DNA from: Acidiferrimicrobium sp. IK
Lineage (GTDB): Bacteria; Actinomycetota; Acidimicrobiia; Acidimicrobiales; Palsa-688
Reading direction: 5' to 3'
Assembly (NCBI RefSeq): GCF_025499425.1
Contig: NZ_JAIMCB010000012.1
Span: 84,708-148,707, forward strand
Length of the DNA stretch: 64,000 nt
The notes under the pieces are model-generated. The model searched no databases. It had not been told where the DNA came from and saw only the letters and a program-made list of their open reading frames with translations. This document shows, one piece after another, positions 26,964 to 35,886 of the stretch. The position numbers and the translations under genes are program-made. Numbering within the stretch: position 1 is the first letter of the stretch; every line of letters starts with the position of its first letter.

Positions 26964-28421
26964 TCAGATGGCGGTGCGGGCGTAGCCCGGATCGGCCTGG
27001 TCCTCGCCGGGTGACGCGTCGCCGCGTACCGCCGACGCGGCCAGGTCCATCTCGCTTAGCGACCGGCGGGCCGGCTCGTCGAGGACCAGGGTGAGCGCCG
27101 CGCCGGCCACGGCCAGCCCGCCGGTCAGAGCCAGCGTGCCGCGCAACCCGAACGTGCGCGCCAGGATCGGGAAGACGAACACCCCGATGAACGCCCCGAC
27201 CTTGGCGATCCCCGACGAGATGCCGTGCGCGGTGGTGCGGATGCTGGCCGGGAACAGCTCCGCGGACAGGACGAAGGTGGTGGTGTTGGGCCCGAACTCG
27301 GCGAAGAAGTAGCTGATGCCGTAGAAGACCATGAACGGGGCGACCGCCGAGGTGACGCCCGGGACGATGGCGATCACCGCGAAGCAGGCGGCCATGACCG
27401 CGAACCCGATGATCTGCAGGCGGCGGTGGCCGACGCGGTCCATGGTGAACACCGCCAGCACGTACCCGGGGACGGCCGCGACGGCGAACAGGCCGAGGGT
27501 GAGGGCGAGGGTCACGCTCAAACTGGCGTGCGGCGCCAGGTCGCGGAGGATGACCGGGGTGGAGATGGAGTTGCCGTAGTAGGCGTAGTCGAAGATGAAC
27601 CACGTGCCGGCGGTCCCGATGAGGGTGACCAGCAGCCGGCGGCTGCGGACCAGGTCGCCCACCCCGAGACGGCGCACCGGCAGCGGCCGCAAGGAGCCCG
27701 GCGCGGCCGCCGGGACGTGGACCTTTGACAGGGCGACGATGCGCTCGGCGTCCCCCTCGGCCCTCCCCCGCACCGCGGCCTGGTAGCGGGGCGACTCGGG
27801 GAGGGTCCGGCGGAGGTAGATCACCCCCGCAGCGGGCAGCGCCCCCAGCCCGAACAGCAGCCTCCACACCATGTCGTGGGAGAACCCGACCGAGAGCAGG
27901 ACCAGCCCGGTGAGGGGGCCGACGACCAGCCCGGCCGCCTGCATGGAGAAGACCATCCCGACCAGGCGCCCCCGGTTCTTGGCGTTGGAGTATTCGCTCA
28001 TCACCACCGCGGAGACCGGATAGTCCCCACCGATGCCGATGCCGAGGACGCAGCGGAACACGATCAGCCACACCAGGCTGGGGGACAGAGCGGAGCCGAC
28101 CGCCCCGACCACCATGATCGCCGCCTCGAGCCCGTAGAACCGTTTCCGGCCGAACACATCGGCGATCCGCCCGAAGATCAAGGCGCCGACGAAGGCCGCT
28201 CCGAGGGCCGCGGCGCTGACCAGGCTGGTCTGGGAGGTGCTCAGGTGCCACTGGGCCTTCAAGATGACCAGCACCGCTCCGACCACGAACAGGTCGTAGG
28301 CGTCGGTGAAAAACCCCACTCCGGCGGTGGCCGCCGCCCGATAGTGGTGGCGGCTCAGGGGGGCGTCGTCGAGAGCGGCGACGACGCCACCCTCGGGGGT
28401 CGCCGGGTCGACTGCGTGCAC
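26964..28421 (-). CDS. MFS transporter, phosphate/sugar-symporter type
   Basis: 485 residues from GTG 28421; a TTG at 28454 would add 11 residues. Twelve hydrophobic segments are expected. The start of the membrane domain, GFFTDAYDLFVVGAVLVILK, and FGRIADVFGRKRFYGLEA (MFS loop 2-3 motif) resemble the fungal/bacterial phosphate:H+ symporter branch. A duplicate motif lies in TMDRVGHRRLQ. GIGIGGDYPVSAVVMSEYSN also fits that branch. The C-terminal cytoplasmic tail is about 30 residues. Substrate unproven. Confidence 0.78.
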   Translation of the reverse strand: MHAVDPATPEGGVVAALDDAPLSRHHYRAAATAGVGFFTDAYDLFVVGAVLVILKAQWHLSTSQTSLVSAAALGAAFVGALIFGRIADVFGRKRFYGLEAAIMVVGAVGSALSPSLVWLIVFRCVLGIGIGGDYPVSAVVMSEYSNAKNRGRLVGMVFSMQAAGLVVGPLTGLVLLSVGFSHDMVWRLLFGLGALPAAGVIYLRRTLPESPRYQAAVRGRAEGDAERIVALSKVHVPAAAPGSLRPLPVRRLGVGDLVRSRRLLVTLIGTAGTWFIFDYAYYGNSISTPVILRDLAPHASLSVTLALTLGLFAVAAVPGYVLAVFTMDRVGHRRLQIIGFAVMAACFAVIAIVPGVTSAVAPFMVFYGISYFFAEFGPNTTTFVLSAELFPASIRTTAHGISSGIAKVGAFIGVFVFPILARTFGLRGTLALTGGLAVAGAALTLVLDEPARRSLSEMDLAASAVRGDASPGEDQADPGYARTAI

Positions 28422-28631
28422 GAGGTAACAGTCTGGCCAACGTGGGCTTTCCAACCGGAGAACTCTGGTTAACGTGAGGTGAACGGCAGGCGAATCCTCG
28501 GCGGGGATCGGTAGCTTGGGCGGTCATGGATGCCAGCGTCCCGGCAGCCACGCGGTCATCCCGGCCGGCCGCGTCGCCCCCTGGAGAGACCGGCGGTGCG
28601 GCAAGCTGCAGCACCCGAGGCGACGGAGCGC

Positions 28632-29768
28632 ATGGACAGAAGCGGACAAAGCGGGGCAGTGCCCTCCACCGGCGGCGCTGAGCTCGGGTCGGCGGGCTCA
28701 GAGGCCAGGTGGCTGGCGGTTTCGGTCGCGGTGATGGCGATCCTGGCCGCGATCGACCTGACCCTGCCGAGCAACGCCAACATCTCCGGGGCGCTGGTGG
28801 TCGCGCCGTTCCTGGCGTCGGTCGGGTCCCGCCCGAAACCGGTGGCGGCGCTCGGCGCTCTGGCGGTCCTCGCCGCGCTGGGCCTGGCTGACGCCGACGG
28901 CAGCGGCCTGCACGCCAGCGCGGCGCGCGTCTCGGTGATCCTGGTCGGCACCGGGGTGGCCCTCGAGGCGGCCCGGGTGCGGGTCCGGCGCGAGCGGCGC
29001 CTGGTCGACCTCACCAACGTCTCGCAGGCGGCGCAGGCCGCGATCATCCGCCAGCCGCCGCCGATGGTCGGCGAGGTGGCGGTCGGGTCGTGGTACGAGG
29101 CGTCGGTGCGGGCCGCGACCGTCGGCGGCGACTGCTACGAAGCGCTCGACACCAACTTCGGGACCCGGCTGCTCGTCGGCGACGTGCGCGGCCACGGGCT
29201 GCCGAGCGTGCGGCTGGCGGCGCTGGTGGTCGGCGGGTTCCGGGCGCTGGCCCACGTCGAACCCGACCTGGCCACCGTCGCCCACGAGCTGGACCTCCTG
29301 GTCAGCCGGTACGCCCGGGACCTGGGCAGCGCCGGCGTCGACGGGGAGGAGTTCGTCACCGCGGTGATGGCGGAGGTCCGCGGGTCGACGGTGACCCTGG
29401 CCAACTGCGGGCACCCGCCGCCGCTGCTGGTCACCCCGGAGGGGAAGGTGACCGTCCTGGCCGCGTCGAGCCCCAGCCCGCCGCTCGGGGTCGGCAGCGA
29501 CCCCGACCTCGAGTCGGTCGCGGTCCCGGCGGGCGGCCGGGTGCTGCTCTACACCGACGGCCTGATCGAGGCCCGGGACGCCTCCGGGGCGTTCTTCGAC
29601 TTGGAGGCGGCCGCGGTGGTGCTGGCGGAGGGACCCCTCGACGACGGCGTCCGCACGATCATGGCCGCGTTGGAGGCCCACGCCTCGGGCCGTGTCACCG
29701 ACGACGTGGCCATCCTGGCGTTCGAGCCCGCCGCCCGCCGGGCCCCGGCCGGGGAGCGGGCCCGCTGA
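28632..29768 (+). CDS. Membrane-anchored SpoIIE/RsbU-type PP2C phosphatase
   Basis: 378 residues from ATG 28632 with GGAG four bases ahead; a longer frame upstream lacks this signal. Hydrophobic segments lie at about residues 28-120 (WLAVSVAVMAILAAIDL and two more). The phosphatase domain starts near residue 150: GSWYEASVRAATVGGDCYEA, metal ligands in GDVRGHGLPSV and the closing YTDGLIEARDASGAFF. Such proteins dephosphorylate anti-anti-sigma factors. A separate RsbW-like kinase is encoded at 39.2-39.7 kb. No STAS protein is seen in the window. Confidence 0.85.
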   Translation: MDRSGQSGAVPSTGGAELGSAGSEARWLAVSVAVMAILAAIDLTLPSNANISGALVVAPFLASVGSRPKPVAALGALAVLAALGLADADGSGLHASAARVSVILVGTGVALEAARVRVRRERRLVDLTNVSQAAQAAIIRQPPPMVGEVAVGSWYEASVRAATVGGDCYEALDTNFGTRLLVGDVRGHGLPSVRLAALVVGGFRALAHVEPDLATVAHELDLLVSRYARDLGSAGVDGEEFVTAVMAEVRGSTVTLANCGHPPPLLVTPEGKVTVLAASSPSPPLGVGSDPDLESVAVPAGGRVLLYTDGLIEARDASGAFFDLEAAAVVLAEGPLDDGVRTIMAALEAHASGRVTDDVAILAFEPAARRAPAGERAR

Positions 29769-29840
29769 CGCCCCGCCGCGCCCGGCAGCCTCTAGCGTGG
29801 AGGCGCTCGTGATGCGCAGCTTCGTGACCGACGTACGACC

Positions 29841-30719
29841 ATGGTGAGCGGCCCGTCCGGGGGCCCGGTGCTCTACAGCTTCTCCCTCGGGCTGGTCGCG
29901 GCGTGCAACCCGTGCGGGTTCCCGCTGCTGCCCGCCTACCTGGTGCTCGTCGGTCGCCCCGACGGCGCCGGGGTCGGCGTCCGCCTGGCCCGGGCGCTGG
30001 CCGCCGGGGTGGCCATGACCGCCGGGTTCGTGGCGGTGTTCGCCGGTCTGGCCGCGGCAATCAAGGGCGGCGTGGCGGTCACGTTGAGCTGGGTGCCGTG
30101 GGCGATGATCCCGCTCGGCGCGGCGCTGGCGGTGGTCGGCGTCCTCGCCGCGGCCGGCCGGTCGCTGCCGGTGCCGCTCCCCCGCCTGCGGGTCCCCCAG
30201 GGTCGGGGGGTCGCGGTGACGTTCGGGGTGTTCGGGGTGTCTTACGCGGTGGCGTCGCTCAGCTGCTCGCTGCCGCTGTTTCTAGTCGGGGTGGTCGACC
30301 CGATCAGCAGCCGAGGCTCCGCGGTGGGGGCCGCCGGGGGCCTGGCCTACGCCCTCGGCATGGGGCTGGTGGTGACGTCGGTGAGCGTGGCGAGCGTCGC
30401 GTCGGGCAGCGTGCGGCTGCTGGCGTTGCGCCGGCTGCAGCCGGTGCTCCAACGCGTCGGCGGGGCGGTCCTGGCCGCGGTCGGGGTGTACCTCGTCTAC
30501 TACTGGGTGACCACCGTGGTCGACCCCTTCGCCCGGCCCGGGCCGATCCGGTGGGTGGAGTGGCTGCAAGGCGAGGCGGCCAGCGCGCTCGGCGCGTCGC
30601 CGAGGCTCACCGGGGTGATCGTCGGGGGGATCGTGGTCGTCGCGTTGGCCGGTGTCGGTGTCACCACGGCCCGGCACGCGTCGTCGGGCGTCGGGGAGCA
30701 GAGCAGAGGAGTGGGATGA
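29841..30719 (+). CDS. CcdA/DsbD-type membrane thiol-electron transporter
   Basis: 292 residues with six or more hydrophobic segments. The first helix carries ACNPCGFPLLPAYL, the CcdA signature (NPCGF), and SYAVASLSCSLPLFL bears the second redox cysteine. It moves reducing equivalents from cytoplasmic thioredoxin to extracytoplasmic thioredoxin-like partners. The stop overlaps the ATG of the SCO1-TlpA fusion (ATGA), so its likely redox partner is encoded next. Confidence 0.87.
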   Translation: MVSGPSGGPVLYSFSLGLVAACNPCGFPLLPAYLVLVGRPDGAGVGVRLARALAAGVAMTAGFVAVFAGLAAAIKGGVAVTLSWVPWAMIPLGAALAVVGVLAAAGRSLPVPLPRLRVPQGRGVAVTFGVFGVSYAVASLSCSLPLFLVGVVDPISSRGSAVGAAGGLAYALGMGLVVTSVSVASVASGSVRLLALRRLQPVLQRVGGAVLAAVGVYLVYYWVTTVVDPFARPGPIRWVEWLQGEAASALGASPRLTGVIVGGIVVVALAGVGVTTARHASSGVGEQSRGVG

Positions 30720-31999
30720 CGGTTTCGGATGAAGCGCAGCGCCCGGCGCGCCCGGGCGGAGGGCCGCCCCGGCCGGGCGGGGGGCCGTCAGGGCCGGGCG
30801 GCGGGCGGCGCCGGCCGTGGTGGTTCGCCGGGCTCGGCGTCGGGCTGGCAGCCGGGCTGGCCGCGGTGCTCTTCGTCGGGATCGGCACCGGCGGCGGCCC
30901 CGCGACCGGAGGCGGGGTGCTGGTCCCCCAGGTAGCCGCCGCGCCGGGCATCAACTCCGCGACCGCCCGGCTGCTGTCGCTGACGGTGCTGCCCTCCGGC
31001 GCCCCCCACCCGGCGCCGGGGTTCACCCTGACCGACCAGCACGGCCGGCCGGTGTCGCCGGCCGCGTTCCGGGGGGACGTGGTGATCGTCGCCCCCAACG
31101 ACGACCGCTGCACCGACTTGTGCACGCTTTTGGCCAACGACATCGCCCTGGCCAATCAGGATCTGGGCGCGGCGGCGGCCAAGGTGGTGTGGCTGTCGGT
31201 CAACGCCAACCCGTTCTACCCGACGGTGTCGGACGTGGCGGCCTGGACCGACCAGCACGGGCTGGGCGGGGCGCCCAACTGGTACTTCGCGACCGGCACC
31301 CCCGCCGCGCTCGCCCAGGTGTGGGCGTCTTACGGCATCGAGGTTGAGCAGGACCCGGCGTCGCGGACCGTCACCCACAGCACCAACCTGTTCTACATCG
31401 ACCCGTCCGGCGCGGAGCGGGCGGTGGCCCAGTTCGGGACCGAGGCGGCCAACACGTCGCTGTTCGCGCACGGCATCGCCCAGATGGCCAACGACTTGCT
31501 GCCCGCGTCCGAGCAGGTCCACGTCGGCGGCCCGGAAGCCCAGGAGCCGACCAAGGGCAACGCCACGGTGTCGGCGGTCGCGCCCACCTTCGCCCTCCCC
31601 TATCTCGACGACCCGTCCCGCACGTTCCGGCTGTCGTCGACCAGGGGCAAGGTCACCGTCATCAACTTCTGGGCCAGCACCTGCACGCTTTGCCGCACGG
31701 AGCTGCCGGCCATCGAAGCCGCGTACAAAAAGACCGGGTCGCAGGTCGCGTTCGTCGGGGTCGACGAGTCCGACCAGGCGGGGCCGGCCCGGCAGCTGGC
31801 CGCCGCCGCCGGGCTGTCCTATCCCCTCGTCGCCGACTCCGGCGGGGTCGCCGCGGGCGGCGAGCAGATCCCCGGGTTGCCGTTCACGGTGATCTTGGAC
31901 CCGGTCGGCAAGGTGCTGGTCCGCCACTCCGGGGCGTTCACCGCCGAGCAGCTCGAGTACCTCCTCGAGAACTACGACCCGGCGCCGCCCGGCTCGTGA
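30716..31999 (+). CDS. SCO1-like/TlpA-like thioredoxin-fold fusion, membrane anchored
   Basis: 427 residues. A Pro/Gly-rich cytoplasmic N-terminus (residues 1-38) precedes one membrane anchor (WWFAGLGVGLAAGLAAVLFV). The first thioredoxin-fold domain (about 95-260) looks like SCO1/SenC: CTDLC in place of CxxxC and a later His in VTHSTNLFYID, the three copper ligands. The second (about 290-425) is TlpA/ResA-like with WASTCTLCRTELP (CxxC) and GLPFTVILDPVGKV. The pair with CcdA suggests copper insertion into cytochrome oxidase plus thiol reduction in a single protein. The gene end overlaps the convergent ClC gene by 28 nt. Confidence 0.85.
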   Translation: MTVSDEAQRPARPGGGPPRPGGGPSGPGGGRRRPWWFAGLGVGLAAGLAAVLFVGIGTGGGPATGGGVLVPQVAAAPGINSATARLLSLTVLPSGAPHPAPGFTLTDQHGRPVSPAAFRGDVVIVAPNDDRCTDLCTLLANDIALANQDLGAAAAKVVWLSVNANPFYPTVSDVAAWTDQHGLGGAPNWYFATGTPAALAQVWASYGIEVEQDPASRTVTHSTNLFYIDPSGAERAVAQFGTEAANTSLFAHGIAQMANDLLPASEQVHVGGPEAQEPTKGNATVSAVAPTFALPYLDDPSRTFRLSSTRGKVTVINFWASTCTLCRTELPAIEAAYKKTGSQVAFVGVDESDQAGPARQLAAAAGLSYPLVADSGGVAAGGEQIPGLPFTVILDPVGKVLVRHSGAFTAEQLEYLLENYDPAPPGS

Positions 32000-34104
32000 G
32001 CCCGGTTGGGGGACGCGGACGCCGCCTCGGGGCCCGGCGGCCGGGAGGTGGCGTCGTTGCGTAACCCCAGCGCGACCCGGACGGTGTCGACGTCCGCGGC
32101 TCGGACCAAGACGGTCACCACGTCGCCTTCCTCCAAGACCTGACCGGCGTCGGGGAACAGGAACGTCTCTCCTCGCAGCGTGGAGACGATCACCGCCCCC
32201 TTGGGCAGCGCCAGGGCGGAGATCGGCTGGCCGATCACCTTCGAGGACGCCTCGACGACGCCTTCCACGGCGGTGGTCGAGGTGGCCGCCTGGGTGATCC
32301 GGCGCACCGAGCGCTGCATGGTGTGACGCCAACCCCGCACCAAGTCGGTGGTGGAGATGATCCCGATGACCCGCATGTCGTCGTCGAGGACCGGCACCCA
32401 CCCGCCCTTGCTGGCCGGCAGGGCGTCGATGACCGCGTCGAGGCCGGCCTCCTCGGGGAGGGTCATGGCCTCCACGTCGGCGACCCGCCCGGCGCTGCGG
32501 TCGTCGCCTTCCTCCACCAGATGGGCGAGGGTCGCGGCCTGCAGCGACCCGATGAACGCGCCGTCGGCGTTGACCACCGGCGCGCCGGGCACCCCGGCGG
32601 CGCGGATCTGCTCGAGGGCGGCGACTCCGGGGGTGGCGGAGGCGACGACCAGGCGCGGTTTGGACATGATCGCGGTGGCCGCCACCGCGGCCGGTTGGGG
32701 CAGGCCGAAGTCGAAGCGGTGCGCCGGCGAGTCGGCCCGGCGGCGCAGCTGGCTGCGGTAGATGGTGGTGTCGCCGACGACGAGGGTCGCGAACGCGACG
32801 GCGACCATCGCCGGGGGGAGCAGCCCCAGGCTGCCGGTCATCTCCGCGACCATCAGCAGCACCGCTACGGGGGCGTGGGCGATGGCCCCGAAGCAGGCGG
32901 CCATCCCGACGACGACGAACGCCACCTGGTTGTGGGGGGCCAGGCCGACTAGGTGACCGACCCGCCACAGCATCGCCCCGGTGGCGCCGCCGACGACCAT
33001 CCCCGGCCCGAAGATCCCGCCGGAGCCGCCCGAGCCGATGCTCAGCCCGGTGGCCACCAGCTTGGCGAAGGGCAGGACCAGCACCACCCACAGCGGCATG
33101 GTGAGCAGGTGGTGCAAGTCGAGCTGGGCTTGGACCTCGCCGTAGCCGGTCCCGAGGACACCGGGAACGCCGAGGCCGATGGCGCCGACGACCAGGCCGG
33201 CGACCGCCGGCTTGACGCCGCGGGGGATCGACCAGCGGTTGAACCGGTCGGTCAGCCAGTAGAAGCTCGACGTGTAGAGCTTGCCGACCAGCCCGCAGGC
33301 CAGCCCGACGACGATGAACAGCGCCAGCTCCCAGGCGTGGCCGACCGATGCGCCGCTGTGGTCACCGAAGATCGGGCTGAAGTTCCCGGTGATCGCCCCG
33401 AAGATGGCGTAGCCGACCACCGTCGACACCAGGCTGGGCAGCAGCGCTTCGATCTCGACGTCGTTGGTGTAGAGCAGCTCGACGCCGAGGAGCGCCCCGC
33501 CGAAAGGGGCCCGGAAGATCGCGCCGATGCCCGACGCGATGCCCGACGCGACGCAGATCCGGGAGTCGGCCGGGGTCAGGTTGAGGGTCCTAGACAGCAC
33601 CGACCCGAACCCGGAGGAGATCTGCGCGGTGGGCCCTTCCCGCCCGCCGGAGCCGCCCGAGCCGATGGTCAGCATGGAGGCGATCAGCTTGACCACGATG
33701 ACCCGGGGCCGGACCCCCTTGGGGTTGGCGTGGACCGCCTTGATCGCCGCGTCGGTGCCGTGCCCCTCGGCTTCGGGGGCCAGGCCGAAGACCAAAAGAC
33801 CGGCGGCCAGCGCGCCGCCGGCGACGACCAGGGGGATCGCCCACGGACGGGAGAAGCCGCTGGCCAGCTGGTAGCCGCCCTCCCCGGCGGTCCGTCCCGG
33901 CGTGTAACCGCCGATGTCGGTGAGCAAGAAACGCGACGCCAGGTTGAGGCCGTCGTAGAACACCACCGCGCCGAGGCCGGCGACCACCCCGATGAGGGTG
34001 CCGAGGATCAGCCACTTGCGCAGGTAGGGGGCGGAGCGGACACCGGAGAGGGCCCGGGCCGCGTATCGCCGGGCGCCGAGCGTGGCCGGCTCGAATGGGT
34101 TCAC
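31972..34104 (-). CDS. ClC-family chloride channel/antiporter with CBS pair and TrkA-C domain
   Basis: 710 residues from a GTG overlapping the marR-type stop. The ClC core (about 1-440) has GSGGSGGREGPTAQ (selectivity loop and gating Glu), GSGGSGGIFGPGMVVGGATG and PFGGALLGVE. A CBS pair follows (about 485-610, ATPGVAALEQIRAAGVPGAP and VLDDDMRVIGIISTTDLV). The last 75 residues (PKGAVIVSTLRGETFLFPDA to VLVRAADVDTVR) look like a TrkA-C/RCK-C ligand-binding domain. This suggests chloride transport gated by nucleotides or other small ligands. Confidence 0.85.
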   Translation of the reverse strand: MNPFEPATLGARRYAARALSGVRSAPYLRKWLILGTLIGVVAGLGAVVFYDGLNLASRFLLTDIGGYTPGRTAGEGGYQLASGFSRPWAIPLVVAGGALAAGLLVFGLAPEAEGHGTDAAIKAVHANPKGVRPRVIVVKLIASMLTIGSGGSGGREGPTAQISSGFGSVLSRTLNLTPADSRICVASGIASGIGAIFRAPFGGALLGVELLYTNDVEIEALLPSLVSTVVGYAIFGAITGNFSPIFGDHSGASVGHAWELALFIVVGLACGLVGKLYTSSFYWLTDRFNRWSIPRGVKPAVAGLVVGAIGLGVPGVLGTGYGEVQAQLDLHHLLTMPLWVVLVLPFAKLVATGLSIGSGGSGGIFGPGMVVGGATGAMLWRVGHLVGLAPHNQVAFVVVGMAACFGAIAHAPVAVLLMVAEMTGSLGLLPPAMVAVAFATLVVGDTTIYRSQLRRRADSPAHRFDFGLPQPAAVAATAIMSKPRLVVASATPGVAALEQIRAAGVPGAPVVNADGAFIGSLQAATLAHLVEEGDDRSAGRVADVEAMTLPEEAGLDAVIDALPASKGGWVPVLDDDMRVIGIISTTDLVRGWRHTMQRSVRRITQAATSTTAVEGVVEASSKVIGQPISALALPKGAVIVSTLRGETFLFPDAGQVLEEGDVVTVLVRAADVDTVRVALGLRNDATSRPPGPEAASASPNRAHEPGGAGS

Positions 34105-34658
34105 GAGTCCCAGCCGAGCGCCCAGTCCTGCTCGGGGGCCTCGCCGGCGGCCTCCGCGAAGGCCCGCAGGGCGGTGGTCAGGGCCCGCCGGCCCCGGGAC
34201 GGGATCTGGTCGAGGATCCCTTCGATCTCGGCTCGCCGGCGGGCGGTGACCTGGGCCACCACCTCCCGGCCGGCGTCGGTCAGCTGCACCCGGATCGCCC
34301 GGCGGTCGTCTTGGAGGCGGGTGCGGCGGATCAGGCGCTTGCGGACCAGCCGTTCGATCATGCGGCTGGCGGTGGAGGGGGTGACCTGCAGGCCGGCGGC
34401 CAGGTCGGCGGCGCGTTGCGGGCCTCGGGTGGCCAGCACGACCAGCGCCCGGTACTGCGCGAGGGTGATGTCGTCGCCGAGGTCGGAGAGGCTCCTGGCC
34501 GCGACCGCGACCAGGGCCCGGCTGGCGGCGATGAAGGCGTCGACGAGGGCCCGGTCGTCGACGCTTCGCGGGTCGGCGTCGCTTCGCGGGTCGTCGTCGC
34601 GTCGCGGGGCGGTGTCGGGACCGGCCGCCCGGGACGCGGCCGGAGAAGACGTGTTCAC
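34101..34658 (-). CDS. MarR-family transcriptional regulator
   Basis: 185 residues from GTG 34658. The winged helix spans about residues 60-135: LAQYRALVVLATRGPQ, LAAGLQVTPSTASRMIERLV recognition helix, then RRTRLQDDRRAIRVQLTDAG wing. The N-terminal 30 residues are polar with a DDPRSDADPRSVDD repeat. It lies in an operon with the ClC gene and is divergent from the SDR at 34839. Palindromes at 34669-34717 between them are likely its operators. Confidence 0.87.
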   Translation of the reverse strand: MNTSSPAASRAAGPDTAPRRDDDPRSDADPRSVDDRALVDAFIAASRALVAVAARSLSDLGDDITLAQYRALVVLATRGPQRAADLAAGLQVTPSTASRMIERLVRKRLIRRTRLQDDRRAIRVQLTDAGREVVAQVTARRRAEIEGILDQIPSRGRRALTTALRAFAEAAGEAPEQDWALGWDS

Positions 34659-34668
34659 ACAGCCATCA

Positions 34669-34717
34669 TTGCATGCTGCAACCGTCTCCCGGCAAGTTGA
34701 GACTCCTGGCGTCTCAA
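34669..34717. promoter_or_regulatory. Two palindromes between marR-type gene and SDR
   Basis: TTGCA-TGC-TGCAA (34669-34681) is a perfect inverted repeat 11 nt from the marR-type GTG. TTGAGAC-n7-GTCTCAA (34697-34717) is a second, perfect 7-7-7 repeat. Both lie in the 180-nt divergent region, in the size range of MarR operators. The short one would allow autorepression; the other may control the SDR. Confidence 0.55.
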
Positions 34718-34838
34718 GGTTTCAACATAGGTGCATCGTGCAATGACTTACGCAAGACACCGTGCAGTTGCGGCGGCGACCGTGCCTGCGGGCCGGCTGC
34801 GACGTGGACCACCGAAAAATCAACCAAGGAGAACGGGC

Positions 34839-35867
34839 ATGCCCCAACGCAAGATTGCTGTCGTCACCGGAGCGTCGGCCGGCGTAGGGCGGGCCACAGC
34901 CCGGATGTTCGCCGAGCGGGGCTTCGACGTGGCCCTCCTGGCCCGGGGCGAGGCCGGCCTCCACGGCGCCGCCACCGACGTCGAGGCGGCCGGCGGCCGG
35001 GCCCTGGCCATCCCGACCGACGTCGCCCACTTCGACGAGGTGGAGACCGCCGCCAACCGGATCGAGGAGGAGCTGGGGCCGATCGACGTGTGGGTCAACG
35101 ACGCCATGACCACCGTGTTCGCGCCGGCGTGGGAGGTCAAGCCGGAGGACTTCGCCCGGGCGGTGGAGGTCACCTTCCTCGGTCAGGTGTGGGGCACCAA
35201 AGTGGCGATCGCCAAGATGCGCCAAAGGGACCGGGGCAGCATCGTCAACGTCGGCTCCGCCTTGGCCTTCATCGGCATCCCGCTGCAGTCGGCGTACTGC
35301 TCGTCGAAGTTCGCGTGCCGAGGGTTTTTCGAGTCGACCAGAGCCGAGTTGCTCCACGAGGGCAGCAACATCCGCATGTCGATGGTCCACCTGCCGGCGG
35401 TCAACACCCCGCAGTTCGACTGGTGCGAGACCACCCTCGACCATCACCCTCAGCCGGTACCGCCGATCTACCAGCCGGAGATCCCGGCCCGCTTCATCGT
35501 CGCCGCCGCGATCGACGGCCGGCGGGCCAAGGTCATCGGGTCGTGGAACAAGATGCTCGTCGTCGCCGGACGGCTGTTCCCCGGGCTCGGCAACCAGTAC
35601 GCGGCGATCGGCGCGTGGGACACCCAGCTGACCAGCCAGACCATCTCCCCTGACCGGCCCAACAACTTGTTCAAGCCGGCCGACGACACCGACGACAGCG
35701 GCGCGCACGGGATCTTCGACGACAAGGCCGGGGGGTTCTTCGACCCGAGCTTCTTGCGGACCCTGCCCAAGACCGCGGCCACCTTCGCGACCGCGCTCGG
35801 CCGGACCGCCACCGAGAAGGCCCACACCTACCAGGCCATCGCCGCCGACAAGAAGGCCGGGCGATGA
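34839..35867 (+). CDS. Short-chain dehydrogenase/reductase with C-terminal extension
   Basis: 342 residues; ATG 34839 has AAGGAG eight bases ahead. The NAD(P) motif TGASAGVGRATAR (residues 10-22), VNDAMT in place of NNAG, catalytic Ser in NVGSALAF and YCSSK (YxxxK) are present. About 90 residues beyond the catalytic domain contain no known motif (IGAWDTQLTSQ, GGFFDPSFLRT); this matches a class of bacterial SDRs often found near glucoamylase-like genes. It is followed after 19 nt by the GH15 gene. Substrate unknown. Confidence 0.85.
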   Translation: MPQRKIAVVTGASAGVGRATARMFAERGFDVALLARGEAGLHGAATDVEAAGGRALAIPTDVAHFDEVETAANRIEEELGPIDVWVNDAMTTVFAPAWEVKPEDFARAVEVTFLGQVWGTKVAIAKMRQRDRGSIVNVGSALAFIGIPLQSAYCSSKFACRGFFESTRAELLHEGSNIRMSMVHLPAVNTPQFDWCETTLDHHPQPVPPIYQPEIPARFIVAAAIDGRRAKVIGSWNKMLVVAGRLFPGLGNQYAAIGAWDTQLTSQTISPDRPNNLFKPADDTDDSGAHGIFDDKAGGFFDPSFLRTLPKTAATFATALGRTATEKAHTYQAIAADKKAGR

Positions 35868-35886
35868 CCGGCACCGGCGGCCGCAG

